Source: Actinomycetota bacterium (GTDB lineage Bacteria; Actinomycetota; Acidimicrobiia; Acidimicrobiales; Ilumatobacteraceae). From it: a stretch of DNA of 33,264 nucleotides. The stretch spans positions 1 through 33,264 of the forward strand of contig JADWMG010000004.1 in NCBI GenBank assembly GCA_015767405.1, written 5' to 3'. The notes under the pieces were generated by a model that saw only the letters and a program-made list of their open reading frames with translations, ran no database searches and had not been told where the DNA came from. The translations under genes were made by a program, and so were the position numbers. Of the stretch, positions 8,662-16,628 are shown piece after piece. The first letter of the stretch is position 1. Every line of letters starts with the position of its first letter.

Positions 8662-9891
8662 TCAGGTCTTGGCGCGCGTCTTGCGCAATACGGGGTCTGC
8701 GACGCCGAGACCTTTGTCGGCAAGCCACATGACTCGTCCGGCTGCTCCGGGTGTGGTGTTGTCGACCAGGTTGCCCATGACAGCGAGAGTGATGTTGGCG
8801 ATCGCGTTCGTACTCACCGAGAGTTGGAGGCCCGGGCGCAGAATCCATGGGTGCCCAATGAGGAAGGAGAATCGTCGGCCCGTTCGAAGGAAGGCATCAA
8901 ATCGTTCACCGATGATCGCGTCGTACCGAGCCGGCGCCGTCGACGGATCATCGAGGAACAGATCTGCAGCAAGCATCCCGGACTCGAGGCCGTAGTCGAT
9001 GCCCTCGCCGTTCATTGGGTTGATCAACCCAGCGGCATCGCCGATAGCCACCCATCCGGGTCCGTGCCGCCGCTGGCTCGACATCGGGAGCCGCCACGCT
9101 CGTGGGCGTTCTTCGTTGGGTCCGAGGTCCCAGTCATCCTGGACGAGGCCGCGGTACGACTCCAGGAGCGTGTTCAAGTTGAGTTTCTTGAACCCCTTCA
9201 TCGTTGAGAGCGCACCGACACCGATGTTGACGGTGCCGTCACCGGCCGGAAACATCCAGCCGTAGCCAGGGACGGCGGTGCCGTGTTTGTCTTTCAACGA
9301 CAGGCAAGCCTCGAGATGTGCATCGGCATGACGCGGGGTGGCGGCATATGTCCGGATCGCTAGTCCGAATGGTTCGTCAGCGACCCTGTCAGCGCCGAGC
9401 ATGCGGGCGACTGCGCCCTGGGCTCCAGCAGCGACAATTGTGAGATCGGCGAGGACCCTTCTACTGCCGGCCTCGACACCGATCACGCGGCCATTGTCAA
9501 TGATTGGCAGCGCTTCGGTCTCGTAAACCATCTCGGCACCGGCCTCTGCTGCAGCGTCCATCAGCGCGGCATCGAGTCGGCGGCGCGGCCACACTGCACC
9601 ATGGTCGGGAAAGCGGCCGGTCTTCGGCCAGTCGAGCTCGCGGACCTTGGTGCCTGCAATCATCCGCAGACCTTTGATCCGATGCGCATCCGCGAGGTTG
9701 ATTTCGAGATCGTTGAGCGCCCCGACAGCCCGCGGAGTGAGTCCGTCACCACAGACTTTGTCGCGTCCATGGGCTGCCTTCTCGAACACCATCACCTTGG
9801 CCCCGCCACGCGCCGCGCGGATCGCCGCTGCTGTGCCGGCGGGGCCTGCGCCGATGATCGCTACGTCGACTCTGGTGCTCGGGACATTCAC
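8662..9891 (-). CDS. Geranylgeranyl reductase-family flavoprotein, MenJ-like
   Basis: A 409-residue FAD-dependent enzyme that saturates isoprenoid double bonds. In mycobacteria the related MenJ (Rv0561c) reduces one isoprene unit of menaquinone. FAD-binding GAGPAGTAA (14-22), the family motif KVCGDGLTPRAV (46-57), PGYGWMFPAGDGTVNIGVGA (208-227) and AIGDAAGLINPMNGEGIDYG (282-301) are in order and closely match that group. It starts at GTG 9891 directly behind GGAGGGG. It converges on the LLM gene with only 13 bp between stops, and diverges from the RidA gene. Partner quinone genes are not in the window, so menaquinone as substrate is an inference; archaeal-type lipid or chlorophyll roles look less likely here. 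Confidence 0.87.
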   Translation of the reverse strand: MNVPSTRVDVAIIGAGPAGTAAAIRAARGGAKVMVFEKAAHGRDKVCGDGLTPRAVGALNDLEINLADAHRIKGLRMIAGTKVRELDWPKTGRFPDHGAVWPRRRLDAALMDAAAEAGAEMVYETEALPIIDNGRVIGVEAGSRRVLADLTIVAAGAQGAVARMLGADRVADEPFGLAIRTYAATPRHADAHLEACLSLKDKHGTAVPGYGWMFPAGDGTVNIGVGALSTMKGFKKLNLNTLLESYRGLVQDDWDLGPNEERPRAWRLPMSSQRRHGPGWVAIGDAAGLINPMNGEGIDYGLESGMLAADLFLDDPSTAPARYDAIIGERFDAFLRTGRRFSFLIGHPWILRPGLQLSVSTNAIANITLAVMGNLVDNTTPGAAGRVMWLADKGLGVADPVLRKTRAKT

Positions 9892-9982
9892 CCCTCCACG
9901 CTGCCAGATTTGAGTCGGAAAACCACCCGTTGAGCCACTTCGATCGATCCGACGTCGACTATGCCACTGGTACTGTCACCCC

Positions 9983-10399
9983 ATGCCCACTGATGAATCT
10001 CCCATCGAGCGTGTTGTCGTAGAAGGTCTCGGGAGACTTCCACAGTTCTGTCACGCGACGATTGCCGGCGGCTGGATTCACATCTCGGGAACGTTGGGTA
10101 CGCAGCCCGGATCGATGGATCTGGTGCCTGGTGGAACGGGTCCGCAGACCACACAAACCCTGCGAAATATGCAGGTGATTCTCGAGGCGTGTGGGGCGGG
10201 TATCACTGACGTTGTGAAGATGTCGGTTTTCTTGGCCGACATGGACACGTTCCCTGAGATGAATGAGGCTTACTCAACGGTGATGGGTTCGGATCCACCG
10301 GCGCGAATCACGGTCGGAAGGGCGGGGTTGGCTCTGGGCGCAGCTGTGGAAATCGAGGGCGTTGCGTACCGACCAGATGCCACAAATGGCTCTGAATAG
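9983..10399 (+). CDS. RidA/YjgF/YER057c/UK114-family protein
   Basis: A 138-residue small protein of the Rid superfamily, whose RidA members hydrolyse reactive enamine/imine intermediates made by PLP enzymes. The conserved substrate arginine (R108 in PPARITV) and the GAAVEIEGVAY strand (119-129, with E124) are present, as is the N-terminal ISGTLGTQP segment. The ATG at 9983 gives the family's usual length. It stands alone, divergent from the flavoprotein gene with a 91-bp gap. It may be a Rid subgroup other than archetypal RidA, so I give no gene symbol. It is likely a cytoplasmic trimer, as known for the family. Confidence 0.9.
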   Translation: MPTDESPIERVVVEGLGRLPQFCHATIAGGWIHISGTLGTQPGSMDLVPGGTGPQTTQTLRNMQVILEACGAGITDVVKMSVFLADMDTFPEMNEAYSTVMGSDPPARITVGRAGLALGAAVEIEGVAYRPDATNGSE

Positions 10400-10606
10400 T
10401 GCTGATCTACGGACATGGAACCGATGATCCGAACAATCTGATCAACAGTCGGCGGCTCTTGGGGGCGAAGGCGTAATCACGGCGTATCCGGAACGCGCTG
10501 TTCAGTCACGCGATCGATAACGCCGAGCGAACAGAGACCGGCTGCTCTTCTTTGCCAAATCTTGTGGTTAACAACTGTCGGCTCTGACCTTCGCCCTCTT
10601 CCATGT

Positions 10607-10627
10607 GTGTTGTCAGAAACACAACAC
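10607..10627. promoter_or_regulatory. Inverted repeat upstream of the secreted-protein gene
   Basis: GTGTTGT-N7-ACAACAC is a perfect 7-bp inverted repeat about 25 bp before the start codon at 10652, in a 252-bp non-coding stretch (10400-10651) that otherwise shows no gene. It could be an operator or a leader hairpin. I see no clear -35/-10 pair. Confidence 0.4.
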
Positions 10628-10651
10628 CCCACAAACACACAGGAGAGCATC

Positions 10652-11203
10652 ATGAACAAGCGCATTCGAAGTGGACTTCTCGCAGCTGCGATGGTCGGCG
10701 GAGGTCTTGTCGGAGCAACGCAGCTCGTCGGCAACGCCAGCGCCCAGAGCTATGACGAACCACCCCTGGCGGAGCCAACCGTCGAACCCACGACCGCTCC
10801 CGTGCAGCCATTGGTTGCTCAGGTCGACGACGCCGAAACCCCATCCCCGGATGGTGCTGAGGAAGGCGAACGCTGTGGTCGTGGTGGCCGCGGCGGGCGC
10901 GGCCTCGATACCGCTGCTGAGACGATCGGAATTGAAATCGACGAGCTGCGCGAAGGCGTTGAGAGCGATCTGACGATTGCACAGATCGCTGAACTGAACG
11001 CCGTCTCGGCACAGTCGGTAATCGACGCCATGGTCGAGGATCTGGCGCAACATCTTGAAGATGAAGTTGCTGAAGGGGAGTTGACAGAAGCCGAAGCCGC
11101 GGAGCGGCTCGAGGACTCTGTCGAGCGCATCACGACCCGAGTCAACGAGGGCCGACCGGATCGTCCCGAACGTCCCGTAGAGACTGGTGAGAACGAAGGC
11201 TGA
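10652..11203 (+). CDS. Small secreted acidic protein next to a two-component system
   Basis: A 183-residue protein with a clear signal peptide (MNKR, a hydrophobic core at about 8-27, and an A-S-A cleavage site before Q32). The mature part starts with a Pro/Thr/Glu-rich linker. A short Gly-Arg patch (GRGGRGGRG, near 73-82) follows, and then a helical acidic domain (about residues 83-165). That domain begins LDTAAETIGIEIDELREG and ends near ERITTRVNEG, a pattern I associate with small actinobacterial proteins of unknown function. AGGAG lies at the right distance before the ATG at 10652. A strong hairpin follows, and then the response-regulator gene starts 154 bp on. A role as a target or extracellular partner of that system is a guess from position. 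Confidence 0.75.
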   Translation: MNKRIRSGLLAAAMVGGGLVGATQLVGNASAQSYDEPPLAEPTVEPTTAPVQPLVAQVDDAETPSPDGAEEGERCGRGGRGGRGLDTAAETIGIEIDELREGVESDLTIAQIAELNAVSAQSVIDAMVEDLAQHLEDEVAEGELTEAEAAERLEDSVERITTRVNEGRPDRPERPVETGENEG

Positions 11204-11217
11204 CCGTCGCATTGAAC

Positions 11218-11249
11218 GGTGGGTGGGTGGCTATGGCCACTCACCCACC
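11218..11249 (+). terminator. Strong hairpin after the secreted-protein gene
   Basis: Two 14-base arms (11218-11231 and 11236-11249), GGTGGGTGGGTGGC pairing with GCCACTCACCCACC, enclose a 4-nt loop with one G:U pair. There is no T-run after it, so it may be an actinobacterial U-less terminator or an attenuator between the secreted-protein gene and the response regulator. Confidence 0.6.
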
Positions 11250-11357
11250 TCCGCGTCAGGCACGATGGTACGACGCACACATCTGAAATGTCCCCGCCGG
11301 CATCTGCTGGCCGCTCCCACTACTGCCATTCCACTTCCGACACGGAGACTCGCCGAT

Positions 11358-12041
11358 ATGGCCACTGTTCTGATTGCTGAAGACGACCGACAAATCCGGG
11401 AAGCACTTGATCGCATTCTGCGCTTCGAGGGCTATGACACCCTGCTCAGAAACGATGGGGCGGCTGCCTTGGAGGCCGTTGCGGAACACCAACCCGACGT
11501 CGTCATACTCGATGTCATGATGCCGTTTGTTGACGGGCTGTCAGTTGCCCGAAAGCTACGCAGTAGAGGTGACCGCACACCGATTCTGATGCTCACCGCT
11601 CGGCAGGAGACGTCGGATCGCGTTGCAGGCCTCGATGCCGGAGCCGACGACTATCTGTCGAAACCATTTGAACTGGATGAGCTCTTGGCCCGCATCCGGG
11701 CGCTTCTTCGGCGGTCTGACAACAGCGTTTCGACAGCGGTTCGCTGCGGAGACCTACTGCTCGATCCTGCCAGGCACACAGTCGTACGTGACGAACGCGA
11801 GATCGACCTCACACGCACTGAGTTCGAGATCCTGCACACGTTGATGGTCAATTGCGAGATCGTCCTGTCGCGGAGTCAGCTCTATGAGGAGATATGGGGA
11901 TACGACTTCGAGACATCCTCGAAGTCTCTCGATGTTCACATCGGCTATCTCCGTCGCAAGCTCGAGGAAGGCGGTGCCGATCGAGTGGTTCACACAGTGC
12001 GCGGAATCGGGTACGTGGTCCGAACATCTGGCGGGGCATGA
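11358..12041 (+). CDS. OmpR/PhoB-family response regulator, MprA-like
   Basis: A 227-residue response regulator. The receiver domain shows the acidic pair D9-D10, phosphoacceptor D52 (VVILDVMMP), T80 and K102 (LSKPF). A winged-helix DNA-binding domain follows (about residues 130-225; RTEFEILHTL, then DVHIGYLRRKLEE and HTVRGIGYVV). The ATG at 11358 sits behind GGAG at a reasonable distance; a longer upstream frame lacks receiver-like sequence. Its stop overlaps the kinase start (ATGA), so the two are coupled. It closely resembles mycobacterial MprA, which answers envelope stress, but several OmpR-type paralogues are alike, so I do not assign the name. Confidence 0.93.
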   Translation: MATVLIAEDDRQIREALDRILRFEGYDTLLRNDGAAALEAVAEHQPDVVILDVMMPFVDGLSVARKLRSRGDRTPILMLTARQETSDRVAGLDAGADDYLSKPFELDELLARIRALLRRSDNSVSTAVRCGDLLLDPARHTVVRDEREIDLTRTEFEILHTLMVNCEIVLSRSQLYEEIWGYDFETSSKSLDVHIGYLRRKLEEGGADRVVHTVRGIGYVVRTSGGA

Positions 12042-13459
12042 GTCTCCGGTCGCGGCTAGCGCTGATATTCGGGTTACTGGCGCTTGTCGTCAGTGTGCTC
12101 GTCAGCCTCGCTGCCTATCGCTCAACGAGCGCTGAACTTGCGAGTGCCACTGATGACTTCCTCGAGACTCGAGCGAGCGATGTCTCTGACGGTCGAAGGG
12201 AACAGCCGAACAACAGTCGCGGGGATCGGCGCCAGGATCAGCAGCGCCCGACAGCGCTGTCTTTCGACCCTGACGCGATCGTGCAGACGTTGGACCGTTC
12301 TGGTGACATCACTGCATCGACCGGGGGCACACTTCCCGTTACCGATGGCGCTCTGGACATAGCCACAGCGCGGCCGGATCGGTCGGCACCACCGAGCGAA
12401 GACTTCGAAGACATCACTCTTGACGGTGAGTCCTACCGAATGATCACGCAGAGCGTCGAGGGCGGGGGAGCCGTGCAGGTCGCTCGTTCGACTGAAGAGA
12501 CTGAACAAGTTCTCAGTGATCTCGTACAGCGATTTGCCATCGTCACGATTGTGGTGGCGCTCCTGGCTTCTGCTGTCGGATGGTGGGTTGCCAGGCGAAC
12601 CACGAAACCGTTGAGAACACTGGGTGAGGTTGCCGCAGATGTTGCTGACACCCAGGACTTTTCGACGCGAATCGACATCGACCGAGGCGACGAGATCGGC
12701 CAGCTGGCGAGCAGTTTTGCCAAGATGCTGGCAGCGCTCGAGACGAGCCGCGAGCAACAGCATCGGCTGATACATGATGCGAGCCACGAGCTTCGAACGC
12801 CGCTGACGAGTCTGAGTGCCAATGTCGCCTTGCTCGAACGAGCCGGCACACTCCCGGCTGACGATCGAGCGGAGTTGATCGCTGCAGTCAAGGCCGAGCT
12901 CGGCGAACTGAACGAGCTATTCGACGAGTTGATCGAACTGGCAACCGATCGCTACGACGACGTCGCTGTCCCGGCGACTCCGGTTGACCTCGACGACGTT
13001 GTGCGTGTGACTGTCGAGAGGTGGGAGCGGCGCATTGATAGGCCGATTCTGATCGACTCGTCGAGCGCCGTCGTTCTTGGGGACGAAGCGATGCTGGAGC
13101 GTGCGCTGACGAACCTCCTGTCGAATGCCAACAAGTTCAGTCCGACGGATGAACCGATCACGATCGTGGCTCACGGTGGATCGGTCTGCGTTCGGGATAG
13201 AGGGCCCGGAATCGCGCTCGATGATCGCTCGCGGGTGTTCGACCGTTTCTACCGGTCGGATGAGACTCGCTCGATGCCTGGTTCGGGCTTGGGTCTGGCA
13301 ATTGTTGCGCAGATCGTCGAGCGTCATGGAGGCGAATGCTGGATCGACGAGGTACCTGGCGGGGGTGCCGAGGTTGGCTTCCGACTTCAGTTGGTGACAG
13401 CGAGTGATTCGTCGAGCAGCCAGTCGAGCACTTCCGGAGCAAATTCGGGATCCACGTGA
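12038..13459 (+). CDS. Sensor histidine kinase, MprB-like
   Basis: A 473-residue membrane kinase. TM1 (about 7-27) and TM2 (about 166-187) bracket an extracellular sensor of about 135 residues. A HAMP domain (about 188-240), the H-box DASHELRTPLTSL with H250, an N-box (LTNLLSNANKFS, 357-368), G1 (DRGPGI) and G2 (GSGLGLAIV) follow in order. The ATG at 12038 overlaps the regulator stop; starts upstream of it would lie inside the regulator gene. It signals to the OmpR-type protein encoded just before it. The last 20 or so residues are Ser-rich and look accidental: the gene's end overlaps the convergent acyltransferase by 73 bp. The sensor domain's ligand is unknown. Confidence 0.92.
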   Translation: MSLRSRLALIFGLLALVVSVLVSLAAYRSTSAELASATDDFLETRASDVSDGRREQPNNSRGDRRQDQQRPTALSFDPDAIVQTLDRSGDITASTGGTLPVTDGALDIATARPDRSAPPSEDFEDITLDGESYRMITQSVEGGGAVQVARSTEETEQVLSDLVQRFAIVTIVVALLASAVGWWVARRTTKPLRTLGEVAADVADTQDFSTRIDIDRGDEIGQLASSFAKMLAALETSREQQHRLIHDASHELRTPLTSLSANVALLERAGTLPADDRAELIAAVKAELGELNELFDELIELATDRYDDVAVPATPVDLDDVVRVTVERWERRIDRPILIDSSSAVVLGDEAMLERALTNLLSNANKFSPTDEPITIVAHGGSVCVRDRGPGIALDDRSRVFDRFYRSDETRSMPGSGLGLAIVAQIVERHGGECWIDEVPGGGAEVGFRLQLVTASDSSSSQSSTSGANSGST

Positions 13460-15315
13460 ACTCCGTCGATGGTGCGGATTCGGTCGCAATCGTCGTCGGG
13501 ACACAAGATGGTGTCGAGATCAACGACTGCCACATCGAGGGATTCGAGGAATGGTGTGAGCCCGTCTCGCACGCATGCGAAGCGCGCGTCCACATCATCT
13601 GGAAGAACGTAGGTGGTACCGGTACCCGGCCGGGCAGGGAGCGCGAAGACGACCGTGAGACCTTCATCGCGCAGATAGTCGATGCGATCGGCGAGATCGG
13701 CGAGATACCAATCAATTGAGTCGCAAGGGTGGAGCCACTCTCCGTCGACGAACCTGTCGGCTGTGGGGGCCTGGCCGAGTACAAGGACGCCGATCGTCGG
13801 CGTGTTGGGGGTGGCCGCGAGCGTTGCGGGATAACTGACTGGCCACTCATCACAGTCATCCGGGAGAATCCACTCGTTGAAGTGACGGTCCCGTCCGGTT
13901 GGTAGGTCGATCATGCCGTCACAGGCCTCGGCTGACCCGTTGGCAATCTCGACATCCGTCCGCTCGTAGGACGGGGCTGCATCGCGTAGCAACCAGGCGG
14001 GAACGCTGTCGCCAAAGACGGCGATCGATGTCGGCATCGTCACAGGCTCGGGCGACGTTGTCAGTGGCGTGCTCGCCGGTGTCTGCGGCGGACTCGTGCT
14101 CGGTGCGCTGATGACGAGAGGTGCATCGGGCAGCGTGGGCGCGGCGCGCGGGGCAAAGATCCACGCCGCCGCCAGGACGGCAATTGTTGCGGTGCCAAGC
14201 GTGCCGGCGAGCACCGATGAAGGTTGAATTCGTCCAGCTCTGATGGGACGTTCGACGAGGTAGAACGACAGCGCCGTCAAACCGAGTGTCACAGCAAGCT
14301 GCAGTGCCACGGTGGGCCAGCGCCCAAGCCCGGTGCGGTCCTCGCTGAGCCACAAGATCACCGGCCAATGGAAGAGATAGATGCCGTAGCTCATGCTGCC
14401 GATCCACACCAGTGGAGCGATTCCGAGTACGGCCCTCGTCCGAGACTTGACAAGCAAACTGATGATCAGAGTCGCACTGACGAGAGCGAAGACCGGGAGC
14501 CAACCCTCAAAGGCCCAACCACGGCCAGCTGGAGTTGCGGCGGTGATGGCGAAGATGACCAGAAGGCTCGGTGCTGCGAGTCGTGAACACCATGCCGGGA
14601 CTTTGGACCTCATCGTCCACCCCCCCAGTGCAGCACCGATCAGAATCTCCCCGGATCGTGCCCATGTTGCTAGGTATGCCGCGGATGATGACCACAGCGC
14701 CGCCGTGAGGGGTGCAGTCAGACTGGCGGCACCGGCGAGCACGACAAGCATTGACGTGCGCCGCCGCACGGGCACGCGCGGGAGCAGCGCAACCATCGTC
14801 AGTGGCCAGAGCCAATAGAACTGCTCCTCGATGGCCAGCGACCAGAAGTGAGCGAGCGGGCTCGGTTCGGCGAAGAGATCTGCATACTCCCTGCCGCCCA
14901 ACAACTCGTACCAGTTGAAGGTGCTCGTCAGCGCGGCGAGCGTGCCACCAAAAATGCGGCTGGAAGCGCCGAAAATACCCGCAGCGGCGAGAGCAATCAC
15001 CAGCGCGATCGCCAGGAGTGAAGCTGGGAGCAGACGGCGGATTCGTCGGCCGTAGAAGCGGCCCATACTGATCTTGCCGGCTCGGTCGTATTCGGTGATG
15101 AGAAGCCTGGTGATGAGAAACCCCGACAGGGTGAAGAAGATCGACACACCGAGGTAGCCGCCCTGCGCGCCCGGCAACTCGAGATGGAACGCAAGCACCA
15201 TCAGAACTGCAATGGCGCGCACCCCGTCGAGCGCGGGCTGGTATCCCAGGCTCGGTTGCGTCATCCGATCGTTCGCGCCCATCTGCGCAATCGTCGTGTC
15301 AACCGTGTCCGGCAT
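13387..15315 (-). CDS. Acyltransferase 3 with C-terminal SGNH hydrolase domain (OatA/OafB-type)
   Basis: A 642-residue membrane enzyme that moves acetyl or acyl groups onto cell-surface sugars such as peptidoglycan or polysaccharide. The N-terminal AT3 domain has about ten helices. It carries LDGVRAIAVLMVLAFH (the R-x10-H mark), a FFTLSGFLITRLL helix and HFWSLAIEEQFYWLWP. A Thr/Pro-rich linker leads to an SGNH domain beginning with VFGDS (G435-D436-S437) and ending with D617-G-V-H620, the DxxH pair. The ATG at 15313-15315 is preceded by GGGAG. The gene lies 24 bp downstream of the nitronate monooxygenase-like gene and may share its transcript. Its end overlaps the kinase gene. The acceptor sugar cannot be told. 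Confidence 0.9.
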   Translation of the reverse strand: MPDTVDTTIAQMGANDRMTQPSLGYQPALDGVRAIAVLMVLAFHLELPGAQGGYLGVSIFFTLSGFLITRLLITEYDRAGKISMGRFYGRRIRRLLPASLLAIALVIALAAAGIFGASSRIFGGTLAALTSTFNWYELLGGREYADLFAEPSPLAHFWSLAIEEQFYWLWPLTMVALLPRVPVRRRTSMLVVLAGAASLTAPLTAALWSSSAAYLATWARSGEILIGAALGGWTMRSKVPAWCSRLAAPSLLVIFAITAATPAGRGWAFEGWLPVFALVSATLIISLLVKSRTRAVLGIAPLVWIGSMSYGIYLFHWPVILWLSEDRTGLGRWPTVALQLAVTLGLTALSFYLVERPIRAGRIQPSSVLAGTLGTATIAVLAAAWIFAPRAAPTLPDAPLVISAPSTSPPQTPASTPLTTSPEPVTMPTSIAVFGDSVPAWLLRDAAPSYERTDVEIANGSAEACDGMIDLPTGRDRHFNEWILPDDCDEWPVSYPATLAATPNTPTIGVLVLGQAPTADRFVDGEWLHPCDSIDWYLADLADRIDYLRDEGLTVVFALPARPGTGTTYVLPDDVDARFACVRDGLTPFLESLDVAVVDLDTILCPDDDCDRIRTIDGVHVDPEFAPEVLDWLLDESLAVTN

Positions 15316-15339
15316 TGACGATCTCTCCCGAGTTGACGG

Positions 15340-16485
15340 TTAGAACTCGAGTTGTTTGGCGAGCGATTCGACGGCCTCGATGAACTCCTCGATCATTTCC
15401 ATGACGACCTGGCCCGATGCCTTCGGCTGGTTCATCGTGCCGACGATCTGCCCGACGAAGTAGTTGGCCAACTTCTCGGCTCCTGAGCCGTGAGTGTGTG
15501 CAGCGCGATTGATCCGGCGTTGCGCGTCAGCCACCATCAACGGCTGAAGTGGCATACCGAGGGGAGCGGGTGTTTCGTCACTGTCCCACTCTTCGGTCCA
15601 CGAGGACTTGAGCATGCGTGCCGGTTTGCCAGTGAGCGACCGCGATCGAACGGTGTCGGCGGACGTGGCAGCCAGGAACTTCTGCTTGACCACTTCGTGG
15701 GTCTCGGCCTCGTCGGTGGTCAGCCATACCGAGCCGCACCAGACGCCCTGCGCGCCAAGCGCCATGGCGGCCGCCATCTGTCGGCCGCGTCCGATGCCAC
15801 CTGCCCCGAGCACCGGGATGTCGACCGAGTCCACGATTTCTGGAATGAGCACCATCGATCCGATCTCGCCGGTATGGCCGCCAGCCTCCGAACCCTGCGC
15901 AATGATCAGGTCGACTCCTGCGGCTTGATGGCGTTCGGCGTGCTGAGGACGGCCCGCGAGTGCTCCCACGAGTCGGCCCTCTTCCTTCACTCGGTCGATC
16001 AAGAACTTGGGCGGCGGGCCGAGCGCGTTGGCCACGAATGCTGTGCGGTGAGCGAGAGTGATCTCCAACTGGGGGAGGGCGGAATTCGCGCTGAAGGGGG
16101 CTATTCCGTCGTGCCCGGCAATGGAGGTACCGCCGCGCGTGGTGGCATCATCAGGTAGATCGGGAACTTCGTACCGACGCAGGATGTCGTCGATGAACTC
16201 CAGGTGGGTTGATGGGATGAGTGCCCGGAGATCTTTGACGGTGTATCCACCATCTTCGTCGCCGGCGTATTTGGCTGGAACGATCAGGTCGACACCGTAC
16301 GGTCGATCACCAAGTTCCTCTTCGATCCAGTCGAGGTCGATCTCTAGCTGCGCGGGCGAATGTGCGACGGCACCCAGCACTCCGAGTCCGCCCGCTTTGG
16401 ATACGGCGGCGACGACGTCGCGGCAGTGGCTGAACGCGAATATCGGGAATTCGATGTCGAGCATCTCGGTAGCGGCGGTTTTCAT
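15340..16485 (-). CDS. Nitronate monooxygenase-family (2-nitropropane dioxygenase-like) FMN enzyme
   Basis: A 381-residue TIM-barrel flavoprotein of the NMO/NPD group, which oxidises nitronates or, in related enzymes, reduces enoyl-type substrates. The family mark AQGSEAGGHTGEIGS carries the catalytic H204, and VLGAGGIGRGRQMAAAMALG (225-244) forms the FMN phosphate site. The protein is longer than the 310-350 residues usual for NMO, with an insertion at about residues 70-130. The ATG at 16485 sits behind AGGAG. It diverges from the aminotransferase gene at 16629 and is the promoter-proximal gene of a likely pair with the acyltransferase. The physiological substrate is open. Confidence 0.87.
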   Translation of the reverse strand: MKTAATEMLDIEFPIFAFSHCRDVVAAVSKAGGLGVLGAVAHSPAQLEIDLDWIEEELGDRPYGVDLIVPAKYAGDEDGGYTVKDLRALIPSTHLEFIDDILRRYEVPDLPDDATTRGGTSIAGHDGIAPFSANSALPQLEITLAHRTAFVANALGPPPKFLIDRVKEEGRLVGALAGRPQHAERHQAAGVDLIIAQGSEAGGHTGEIGSMVLIPEIVDSVDIPVLGAGGIGRGRQMAAAMALGAQGVWCGSVWLTTDEAETHEVVKQKFLAATSADTVRSRSLTGKPARMLKSSWTEEWDSDETPAPLGMPLQPLMVADAQRRINRAAHTHGSGAEKLANYFVGQIVGTMNQPKASGQVVMEMIEEFIEAVESLAKQLEF

Positions 16486-16585
16486 GAATCTCCTGAGGGG
16501 AAAGGGACTGGAACCATTGTTACTTGCTGTGCACGCTGGAACGAAGTCGCGGTGTATCTGATTATCTCGCCCTACGATGGCGGGG

Positions 16586-16603
16586 CGCCGACAGCGGTCG
16601 GCG
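16586..16603 (+). promoter_or_regulatory. Leader hairpin before the aminotransferase gene
   Basis: CGCCGAC-AGCG-GTCGGCG is a perfect 7-bp stem with a 4-nt loop, ending 25 bases before the ATG at 16629 and just before the AGGAG ribosome site. It could influence translation or transcript stability. Divergent promoters for 16485 (minus) and 16629 must lie in this 143-bp gap; I see no clear hexamer pair. Confidence 0.35.
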
Positions 16604-16628
16604 TTACGACAAACAGGAGAGATAGCTC

